Source: Chloroflexota bacterium (GTDB taxonomy: Bacteria; Chloroflexota; Limnocylindria; QHBO01). From it: a DNA stretch of 11,689 nucleotides. A program made the position numbers and the translations under genes. The number at the start of each line of letters is the position of its first letter. The stretch's first letter is position 1. Below, piece after piece: positions 7,174 to 11,689 of this stretch. The notes below the pieces were generated by a model, which saw nothing but the letters and a program-made list of their open reading frames with translations, was not told the origin of the DNA and searched no databases. The stretch is taken from the NCBI GenBank assembly GCA_013694795.1, contig JACDBS010000054.1, positions 1-11,689 on the forward strand. Reading direction: 5' to 3'.

Positions 7174-7571
7174 GTGTCCCGATCCCTCAGGGCCGCTCGT
7201 CGACCGGCCGTTTGCCTTCTCCTCGTTTGGATGACGGCCGTTGGGGCAGGTTGCGTCACCGATGTCCGCCCCGCGGCGTGCGACGAGCCAAGATCACCCT
7301 GGGGCTGGAGCTCACCGCCACCTCGCTCACTCCTGCCGCCCCGGCCGTGTGTCGCGATCAACAGGCAACCCTGGTGATTGCATCCGAGATCGACGGCATC
7401 CTCCACATCCACGGTTACGAGAGCGAGGTGCCAGCCACGGAGGTGACCGTCGGCGACGAGCTGCGCCTGACCTTTACCGCCCAGCGCAGCGGCCAGTTCC
7501 CGATTGAGCTCCATCCAGCCGATGCTCCAGCGGAGGTGAACATCGGCGTCATCACCGTCCATGAGCCGTAG
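7174..7571 (+). pseudogene. Cupredoxin-like lipoprotein gene split by a one-base frameshift
   Basis: Starts at a GTG with GGAGG 4 nt upstream. The first part encodes a lipoprotein signal: basic MSRSLRAARR, a hydrophobic stretch, and lipobox VGAG before Cys27, followed by a short linker ending DEP. The rest continues only one frame back, from AAG at 7290: KITLGLELTATSLTP, then a beta-rich domain with LHIHGYESEV and GQFPIELHPADAP, ending VITVHEP. This resembles cupredoxin-fold lipoproteins with an HIHGY-type motif, and it lacks the Cys/Met ligand loop of true blue-copper proteins. One missing base, most simply in the CC at 7288-7289, explains the break. In the first frame the product would be a truncated 67-residue peptide. 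It may be a real mutation or a consensus error. Its 3' end overlaps the next gene's start by 11 bp. Confidence 0.7.
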
Positions 7572-8843
7572 GCCCCGGCTGGCGGCGGCTGCCGTCATCA
7601 GCTTCGTAGCGGCGACCCGGCCGAGCCCGGCGGCTGCGCACGCCATCGACGGCACGTTCCAGTTGCCGGTGCCGCTGTGGCTGTACCTGGCCGGCGCGGC
7701 GACTGCGGTCGCTGCCTCGTTCCTCGTGACGTCGCTTTTGGCACGGAACCTGAATCACGGAGCGTATCGGTCACGTCCCGGTCAATGGAATCGTCACTTC
7801 CGTCGCGCGCGCCGTGCTTCGCGCCCTGGGCCTCGCGTGGTGGTACGGCGCCATTGGCGTCGCGTTCGTCATCGGCGACATATCGCCGCTGCCGGGCGTG
7901 CTGTTGTGGATCGGGATCTGGGTTGGCCTTCCGATCACCGCGGTCCTGCTGGGAAATCCCTGGCCGTCGCTCAGCCCGTTCCGTTCCACGTTCGCAGGGC
8001 TGGAATGGGTTGCCCGACGGCTGGGCGCGGGACGACTGGACTTTGGGCTTCGCTACCCGGCCGCGTTCGCGCGCTGGCCGGCCGTGGCCCTGCTGGCCGT
8101 CGGTATCTGGGTCGAGCTTATCCTGCCCGCCAGCGCGACCGCCGTCACCGTCGGCCTGCTGATGGTCGGCTACACCGGCATCACCCTGGCCGGCATGCCT
8201 CACCGATGTCGCGCGTGCCGGCTGGTCGGACGCTGCCTTCATCGTCCTGGTCCTGGCCGGTGTGAGCTATGACGGCCTGCGAGAAACCTCCTTCGGCGCG
8301 ACCCTCATCGGATGGCTGCTTCCGCCGATCACCGACCTGTTCGGCGTCACCCTGGCCGCATTTCGCCTCATCGACACCGTCGCCTTCGCGCTCGTCGTGG
8401 CCGCATTCCTCCTCGCCTTCGCGACCGTGCTCTGGCTCACGCGCCACATCGCGGCTGCGGAGCTGACACCTCCGGGCGTGTATGCGGCGACCCTCCTGCC
8501 GATCGCGGCCGGCTACCTCATCGCGCACTACATGACCCTCGTCACCCGGGGCATCGTCTGGCTCCCCTCGCTCGTCGTCGATCCGCTCATGAGCCTGGCC
8601 CCGCAGCTCGACTGGATCCCGGTCAGCGCGGTCTGGTACCTGAGCGTCGCGGCCATCGTGGGCGGCCACGTGGCGGGCATCGTGCTCGCCCACCGTCTTG
8701 GGCTGCGCGACTCACCGCGCCGCGCCACGCGTGTCGGACTGCCCATGGTGGCGCTTATGATCGGCTACACCGTCCTCAGCCTGTGGATCATCGCGCAACC
8801 GATCGTGGTCGAGCCCGGCGTGATCGTGGCCGTGATCCGCTAG
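7561..8843 (+). pseudogene. Polytopic membrane protein gene with a frameshift and a probable internal deletion
   Basis: Three pieces of one membrane protein lie in three successive frames. Piece 1 (7561 to about 7759) has a signal-like start and SFVAATRPSPAAAHAIDGTF, then LPVPLWLYLAGAATAV. Piece 2 (about 7760-8195) carries ERIGHVPVNGIVTSVARAVL, VGLPITAVLLGNPWPSLSPF and ends GITLAGM. Piece 3 (about 8199-8843) runs LTDVARAGWSDAAFIVLVL, VSYDGLRETSFGATLIGWLL, AHYMTLVTRGIVWL, VWYLSVAAIVGGHVAGIVLA and a last helix. One extra G at 7759-7760 explains the first shift. At the second break, relatives as I recall them have roughly 45-70 more residues between the LAGM and FDG-type segments, so a deletion is likely. 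I recall this family sitting beside the cupredoxin-like lipoprotein, but its function is uncharacterised to my knowledge. Confidence 0.72.
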
Positions 8844-8846
8844 GCT
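8841..8846 (+). promoter_or_regulatory. Candidate -10 box for ccdA, built on the preceding stop codon
   Basis: TAGGCT begins with the TAG stop of the membrane protein gene and ends 7 nt before the GTG start at 8854. There is no Shine-Dalgarno in between, so a leaderless transcript is suggested. No clear -35 is visible. The gene could instead be read through from upstream. Confidence 0.45.
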
Positions 8847-8853
8847 CACCGGC

Positions 8854-9567
8854 GTGACCGACGTCAGCATCGCGGTGGCCGTGGCCGCCGGTGCGCTCAG
8901 CTTCCTCTCCCCCTGCGTCCTGGCCCTCCTGCCCGTCTACCTCGCATTCCTGGGCGAGGCGGCGACGGGCGCTGGCACGGCGCCAACGGCGGTGGGGGTG
9001 ACCCGCACCGCCGTCCTGCCGCAGGCGCTGCTGTTCGTCGCCGGCTTCAGCATCGTGTTCGTGGTGATCGGCACCTCCATCGGCCTCATCGGTGCACCGC
9101 TCTTCCGAATCCCGGAGGCGCGCCAGGCGGCGGGAATTGCGGTCATCGGCGTGGGCATCATCACGACCGGCGTCTTCGGGCCCGTCCTGGATCGGTTCCG
9201 CGTCGGCGTCGATCCGGCGGCCCTGCCAGCGGAGCGATCGGTCCGAGCTCTCGCCCTCGGGGGCCTGGTGGCCATCGGGTGGACCCCGTGCATCGGTCCG
9301 GTGCTTGGCGCGATCTTCACCATGGGCGCGTCAAGCGGCTCGGCTCCGGTGGTGGCGCTGCTGCTGACGGCCTACTCCATCGGCCTTGCGATTCCATTCC
9401 TCGTCGCGGCCATGGCCTTCCCGCGCCTCCGTCCGTTGATCGAGCTCCTCCGACGGCATCACCGGGTGGTCCAGGTGATCAGCGGCCTGCTCATCGTCGT
9501 CATCGGCATCCTGATCTTCTTCAACGCCTTCGCGCGGCTCGCCAACCTCTTCACCTTCGCCTTGTGA
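8854..9567 (+). CDS. ccdA: CcdA-type cytochrome c biogenesis / thiol-disulfide electron transfer membrane protein
   Basis: A six-helix membrane protein of 237 residues, the normal size for CcdA (the short form of DsbD's central domain). It moves electrons from cytoplasmic thioredoxin across the membrane to extracytoplasmic thiol-disulfide proteins such as TlpA/ResA. Both redox cysteines sit in their conserved contexts: LSFLSPCVLALLPVYLAFLG with C21, and IGWTPCIGPVLGAIFT with C146. Six hydrophobic segments can be counted, the last near 205-235. The GTG at 8854 places the protein start right at helix 1; no Shine-Dalgarno is present, but a TAGGCT box lies 7 nt upstream. Its likely partner is the TlpA-like gene 1.1 kb downstream on the same strand, although the aquaporin gene and tRNA lie between them on the other strand. 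No cytochrome c or ccsBA gene is visible, so the final substrate is open. Confidence 0.93.
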   Translation: MTDVSIAVAVAAGALSFLSPCVLALLPVYLAFLGEAATGAGTAPTAVGVTRTAVLPQALLFVAGFSIVFVVIGTSIGLIGAPLFRIPEARQAAGIAVIGVGIITTGVFGPVLDRFRVGVDPAALPAERSVRALALGGLVAIGWTPCIGPVLGAIFTMGASSGSAPVVALLLTAYSIGLAIPFLVAAMAFPRLRPLIELLRRHHRVVQVISGLLIVVIGILIFFNAFARLANLFTFAL

Positions 9568-9578
9568 GCCTCCGGCTC
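9566..9578 (+). terminator. Weak hairpin at the end of ccdA
   Basis: GAGCC-TCC-GGCTC forms a 5-bp GC-rich stem overlapping the ccdA stop codon, in the 40-bp gap between ccdA and the convergent aquaporin gene. There is no proper T-tract, only TCTCGTTCTT further on, so intrinsic termination is doubtful. Confidence 0.2.
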
Positions 9579-9607
9579 GGCATCTCGTTCTTGATGCAGC
9601 GAGCCCC

Positions 9608-10327
9608 TCAGCTGCCCTCGGGCATGGCCGGGGTGACATCAGCCTCGGCCGTATCCTCGAGCACGAAGCGGTAGATGAGCGCCGCGACGCCAGCGCCGAC
9701 CAATGGACCGATCCACCACACGTACCAATCGGCGAAGGTGCCCGACGCGACGGCAGGGCCGAACCAGCGTGCGGGATTCATGGCGGCGCCCGTGAGCGGA
9801 CCACCCATGAGGATGTCGGCCGCCACCGCCAGACCGATGGCCAGGCCGCCGAGCTTCGGCGCGCGCCGGTCGATGGCCGTCCCGAACACGGCGATCAGCA
9901 GGACGACCGTCAGGATCGCCTCGATGGTGATGGCGCCCACCACGCCCATGCCGGCGTCGACCGCCGGCGTCCCGAGCGCGACGGGCTGCCACGATGACTC
10001 CGGAAACACCGCCCGCAGCGCGAAACCGGCCATGACTGCACCGATGAGCTGGACGGCGATGTACATGCCGGCGCGGGTGATGTCGATCCGCCCGGTCAGC
10101 CACACGGCGAAGGTCACCGCGGGGTTGAAGTGGGCGCCGGAGATCGGGCCGAGCGCGGAGACGAGGACCGCCAGAGCCAGGCCGTGCGCCAGCGCGACGC
10201 CAACCAGTCCCCCACCCCCGTCGCCGGCGTGGCTGCCGAGAACCACTGCCCCCATGCCGACGAAGAAGAACAGGAACGTGCCGATGGCCTCGGCCACGAG
10301 GACGGCGGTTAACCGCGGCGCTGACAT
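9608..10327 (-). CDS. MIP-family channel (aquaporin) with plant TIP-like filter
   Basis: A six-helix channel of 239 residues. The two half-helix motifs are intact: SGAHFNPAVTFA (N68-P69-A70) and GAAMNPARWFGPAV (N184-P185-A186, R187). Aligned by eye, the aromatic/arginine filter positions are H48 (helix 2), I172 (helix 5), A181 and R187. This H-I-A-R set is that of plant tonoplast intrinsic proteins of the TIP3 type rather than AqpZ (F-H-T-R) or GlpF (W-G-F-R). The NPA2 region DILMGGPLTGAAMNPARWFG and the following WWIGPLVGAG also look TIP-like. Such pores pass water and often ammonia, urea or hydrogen peroxide, so that is the likely, unproven, range here. The ATG at 10327 has a GAGG about 9 nt upstream. 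The gene begins 20 nt after the 3' end of a tRNA on the same strand and converges on ccdA. Confidence 0.93.
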   Translation of the reverse strand: MSAPRLTAVLVAEAIGTFLFFFVGMGAVVLGSHAGDGGGGLVGVALAHGLALAVLVSALGPISGAHFNPAVTFAVWLTGRIDITRAGMYIAVQLIGAVMAGFALRAVFPESSWQPVALGTPAVDAGMGVVGAITIEAILTVVLLIAVFGTAIDRRAPKLGGLAIGLAVAADILMGGPLTGAAMNPARWFGPAVASGTFADWYVWWIGPLVGAGVAALIYRFVLEDTAEADVTPAMPEGS

Positions 10328-10347
10328 GGGCTACCTCAATGGCTATG

Positions 10348-10423
10348 TGGCGCCCCCGGAGGGACTCGAACCCCCGACGCCCGCCTTAGGACGGCGGCGC
10401 TCTATCCTCTGAGCTACGGGGGC
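10348..10423 (-). tRNA. tRNA-Arg (anticodon CCU)
   Basis: A complete 76-nt cloverleaf. The acceptor stem is GCCCCCG/CGGGGGC, the D-stem GCTC/GAGC, the anticodon stem CCGCC/GGCGG with 7-nt loop GTCCTAA, the variable loop GCGTC, and the T-arm GGGGG-TTCGAGT-CCCTC with one G-U pair. The anticodon CCU reads the rare arginine codon AGG. Discriminator G is followed by an encoded CCA (10350-10348). The aquaporin ATG follows after 20 nt. A TAGGAT box at 10441 to 10436 lies about 12 nt upstream of the mature 5' end. Confidence 0.96.
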
Positions 10424-10435
10424 GGCGCCTCCGGC

Positions 10436-10450
10436 ATCCTACCGTATGAT
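10436..10450. promoter_or_regulatory. Back-to-back promoters for tRNA-Arg (leftward) and the glutaredoxin-like gene (rightward)
   Basis: On the minus strand TAGGAT (10441 to 10436) would start transcription a few bases before the tRNA. On the plus strand TATGAT (10445-10450) lies 7 nt before the ATG at 10458 with no Shine-Dalgarno, again a leaderless layout. Only 3 bp separate the two boxes. The -35 region of the rightward promoter would fall at the tRNA 5' end; no clear -35 was found for either. Confidence 0.55.
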
Positions 10451-10457
10451 CGCGGCC

Positions 10458-10688
10458 ATGCCCCGCCCCATTCTTTACGTTCGGGAGGGCTGCCACCTCT
10501 GTGAGGAGGCGAGCGTCCTGCTGGACGACATGCTCGGAACCGATGGCTGGGACGGCGTGGACATCAACACTGATGACGACCTGCTCGTCCGGTACGCGCA
10601 CCGCATCCCCGTACTGGCGCTCGAGGGCGAGGACCGGCTGGAGCTGATCATCACCCGCCCGGACCTCGAGGCGGTCCTGGGCCGATGA
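10458..10688 (+). CDS. Glutaredoxin-like (thioredoxin-fold) small protein
   Basis: A 76-residue cytoplasmic protein of the short glutaredoxin/DUF836-like class. It begins with strand ILYVREG, then the redox motif CHLC (C12, C15) at the start of a helix (EEASVLLDDML), then VDINTDDDLLVRYAHRIPVLAL, where the Ile-Pro (RIPV) is the cis-proline loop typical of the thioredoxin fold, and LEAVLGR as the last helix. An in-frame ATG at 10446 lies inside the predicted -10 box, so the ATG at 10458, 7 nt after TATGAT, is preferred. The stop overlaps the ATG of the TlpA-like gene (ATGA, 4 bp), implying coupled synthesis of a cytoplasmic and a membrane-tethered thiol protein. The target is unknown; reduction of mixed disulfides is the family's usual job. 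Confidence 0.88.
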   Translation: MPRPILYVREGCHLCEEASVLLDDMLGTDGWDGVDINTDDDLLVRYAHRIPVLALEGEDRLELIITRPDLEAVLGR

Positions 10689-11242
10689 TTCCCGCCGCGT
10701 TGCGGGGCCGGCGCTTCAGCCTGCTCTGGCTGTTGGCCATAGGAGCGCTGGGAGTCACCCTGGCGGTGCTGGCCACCATCCCGCTGCTGCGGGCACCGAG
10801 CGACGGCACCCTCGGCACGCTCGTAGGCAAGCCTGCTCCTGCGTTGGTCGCGCAAGGACTCGACGGAACGACGCATTCCCTCGCGGATGCCGACGGGCGC
10901 CTGGTGTGGGTCAACTTCTGGGCCACGTCGTGCGATCCGTGCCGCACCGAGATGCCGGCCATGCAGCGCATCGCGGAGGCATACGCCGGCGATGTGTTGA
11001 TCCTCGGCGTGAACTGGGGCGAGGAGCGCGGCACCGTCGTCGACTTCGTCGACCGATACGGCGTGGAATACCCGATCCTCCTGGATCCGGGCCTCGAGGC
11101 ATACTACCGGTGGGCGAGCAGCGATGGACTGCCGCGGCACTACTTCATCGGCGAGGCCGGCACAGTGGTGCGCGAGGTCATCGGCCCATTGGAGCCCACC
11201 CGGATGGTCGCCATCCTTGAGAGGCTGCTGGCATCGCCCTGA
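10685..11242 (+). CDS. TlpA/ResA-like membrane-anchored thioredoxin
   Basis: A 185-residue extracytoplasmic thiol-disulfide protein. An arginine-rich start (RGRR) is followed by one membrane helix (about residues 12-35), which anchors the protein with its thioredoxin domain outside. The domain begins VGKPAPALVAQGLDGTTHSL (48-66), typical of the AhpC/TSA-redoxin/TlpA group. Its active site is TSCDPCRTEMPAMQ with C83 and C86, in place of the usual WCxPC tryptophan context (here FWATSCDPC). The cis-proline is in SDGLPRHYFI (P150). This family, reduced by CcdA, reduces apocytochrome c or copper-site proteins such as cytochrome oxidase CuA. Its ATG overlaps the stop of the glutaredoxin-like gene. 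The last codons (CTG GCA TCG CCC TGA) form part of a 17-bp repeat found again 180 bp downstream. Confidence 0.92.
   Translation: MIPAALRGRRFSLLWLLAIGALGVTLAVLATIPLLRAPSDGTLGTLVGKPAPALVAQGLDGTTHSLADADGRLVWVNFWATSCDPCRTEMPAMQRIAEAYAGDVLILGVNWGEERGTVVDFVDRYGVEYPILLDPGLEAYYRWASSDGLPRHYFIGEAGTVVREVIGPLEPTRMVAILERLLASP
11223..11239 (+). repeat. Left copy of a 17-bp imperfect direct repeat
   Basis: GGCTGCTGGCATCGCCC at the 3' end of the TlpA-like gene recurs as GGCCGCTGGCATCGCCC at 11403-11419 (16 of 17 bases, with 13 contiguous). The two copies are exactly 180 bp apart and bracket the structured segment at 11255-11362. Confidence 0.65.
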
Positions 11243-11254
11243 ACCTCATTCCCG

Positions 11255-11362
11255 CTCGCGGATCGAGAAGTTGCACCCAGCGCATCCAAATGCGAAGTAG
11301 GCCTCTCGTTCGGCTCGAATCCGACCAAGAGTTGCATGCGGCCGCAACTCCAGGTCCGCGAG
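11255..11362. other. Multi-stem palindromic element, possible structured RNA
   Basis: A non-coding stretch between convergent genes with nested inverted repeats. The outer stem pairs 11255-11264 (CTCGCGGATC) with 11353-11362 (GGTCCGCGAG), 10 bp including one G-U. Inside are hairpin A, CGCAT-CCAA-ATGCG (11281-11294); hairpin B at 11303-11331, an 11-bp stem with one G-U and one mismatch around a 7-nt loop; and hairpin C, GAGTTGC-(8 nt)-GCAACTC (11329-11350). B and C share three bases and so compete at their edge. AGTTGC also occurs at 11269-11274 and could pair with GCAACT at 11344, an alternative fold. No T-tract follows either end. The strand is unknown. It could be a structured RNA, a bidirectional terminator or a small palindromic repeat element; I recognise no known family. 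Confidence 0.5.
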
Positions 11363-11402
11363 GCGCGCACCTTCTTAGATAGATGCACTGAACGCAACGC
11401 AG

Positions 11403-11419
11403 GGCCGCTGGCATCGCCC
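11403..11419 (+). repeat. Right copy of a 17-bp imperfect direct repeat
   Basis: GGCCGCTGGCATCGCCC matches the end of the TlpA-like gene at 11223-11239 with one mismatch. It lies 8 bp from the stop codon of the convergent plastocyanin-like gene and closes the 184-bp intergenic region. Confidence 0.65.
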
Positions 11420-11426
11420 CCAAACG

Positions 11427-11689
11427 TCAGCCCTCGACGACGAGGGTGCCGTTCATGTCCGCGGGATGGAGGTCGCACATGAAGTAGTACTCGCCCGCGT
11501 CAAGCGGATCCACCCGGAGCTCGACGGTCTCGCCCCCGTTGATGACGGTGCCCTCGGCGAGCAGCTCGCCACCCTCCTCGGCGTAGATGCTGATGTTGTG
11601 CGGGACGCTGTCATTGTTCACCAGGGTAATGGTGAAGGCCGCGCCAGCCGTCGCCTGGATCGTCGTGACGGGAAAGGCGAGGTCGGCGG
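11427..11689 (-). CDS. Plastocyanin-like blue-copper (cupredoxin) domain protein, N-terminus beyond window
   Basis: The C-terminal 86 residues of a cupredoxin, reading from the window edge: DLAFPVTTIQATAGAAFTIT, LVNNDSVPHNISIY, then the loop YYFMCDLHPADMNGTLVV and a stop. All four type-1 copper ligands are visible: the His of VPHN, and the Cys, His and Met of MCDLHPADM. A mononuclear blue-copper site in a small extracytoplasmic electron carrier is therefore likely. The start and any signal peptide, lipobox or fused domain lie outside the window. A GTG at 11621 is in frame but would cut off the first beta strands, so it is not the start. It converges on the TlpA-like gene across a 184-bp gap. 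An electron carrier or copper sensor/carrier is possible; the ligand set argues for electron transfer. Confidence 0.9.
   Translation of the reverse strand, partial: ADLAFPVTTIQATAGAAFTITLVNNDSVPHNISIYAEEGGELLAEGTVINGGETVELRVDPLDAGEYYFMCDLHPADMNGTLVVEG

Noticed and set aside
7285..7296. Programmed -1 ribosomal frameshifting in the lipoprotein gene
   Set aside because: There is no X-XXY-YYZ slippery heptamer at the junction and no obvious stimulatory structure; a simple indel in CC is enough.
10446..10448. ATG at 10446 as the start of the glutaredoxin-like gene
   Set aside because: It lies inside the predicted -10 box TATGAT and adds only MIAA; the ATG at 10458 starts at the fold.
11303..11350. 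tRNA fragment in the intergenic segment (TCGGATTCGAGCCGA on the minus strand resembles a T-arm)
   Set aside because: With the canonical loop TTCGAGC the flanking 5-nt stems do not pair, and no acceptor or anticodon arm fits. The hairpin is explained by its own inverted repeat.
11269..11350. Integron attC-like site (imperfect palindromes with GTTGCA and CGCAAC boxes)
   Set aside because: The boxes do not match the GTTRRRY/RYYYAAC core, and no integrase or cassette layout is present.
11140..11478. Minus-strand open frame (112 codons) crossing the intergenic segment
   Set aside because: It overlaps the ends of two firm genes, runs through the inverted repeats and has no protein-like features.
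1..11689. CRISPR array, insertion sequence or transposase, phage genes
   Set aside because: No regularly spaced repeats, no transposase or integrase motifs and no phage structural proteins were seen on either strand.

Overview
The window is GC-rich and densely packed. Overlapping stop/start codons, GTG starts, several starts with no Shine-Dalgarno but a -10-like box about 7 nt upstream (leaderless mRNA architecture), and the protein families present fit a Chloroflexota- or Actinomycetota-like bacterium. An uncultured Chloroflexota lineage is my best guess, by inference only, since no rRNA or marker gene is present.

Left block (1-3934). Two overlapping leftward genes encode an exported family-5 solute-binding protein and a secreted or anchored gluzincin-type metallopeptidase, whose C-terminus runs off the window. 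Back to back with them are two rightward genes of unknown function: a small soluble protein and a protein with two membrane segments and a helical middle. The two divergent units appear to share one short promoter core at about 2755-2763.

Middle block (3940-6940, all leftward). An SRPBCC-fold protein and a small acidic protein overlap by 4 bp. After a roughly 100-bp gap with a promoter and a perfect 14-bp palindrome come an ABC-2 exporter ATPase and its permease, which overlap by 8 bp.

Right block (7174-11689). This is a redox and copper-flavoured neighbourhood: a cupredoxin-like lipoprotein and a polytopic membrane protein, both broken in this sequence; a CcdA-type thiol electron conduit; a plant-TIP-like aquaporin directly behind an Arg-tRNA(CCU); a glutaredoxin-like protein overlapping a membrane-tethered TlpA-like thioredoxin; and a partial plastocyanin-like blue-copper protein at the right edge. 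A plausible reading is that CcdA passes electrons to TlpA outside the membrane, which may serve haem-protein or copper-site assembly.

The points most worth follow-up are the roughly 108-nt multi-stem palindromic element between tlpA and the plastocyanin gene, flanked by a 17-bp imperfect direct repeat; the paired divergent leaderless promoters; the H-I-A-R selectivity filter predicted for the aquaporin; the tRNA-aquaporin tandem; and the two consecutive disrupted genes at 7174-8843.
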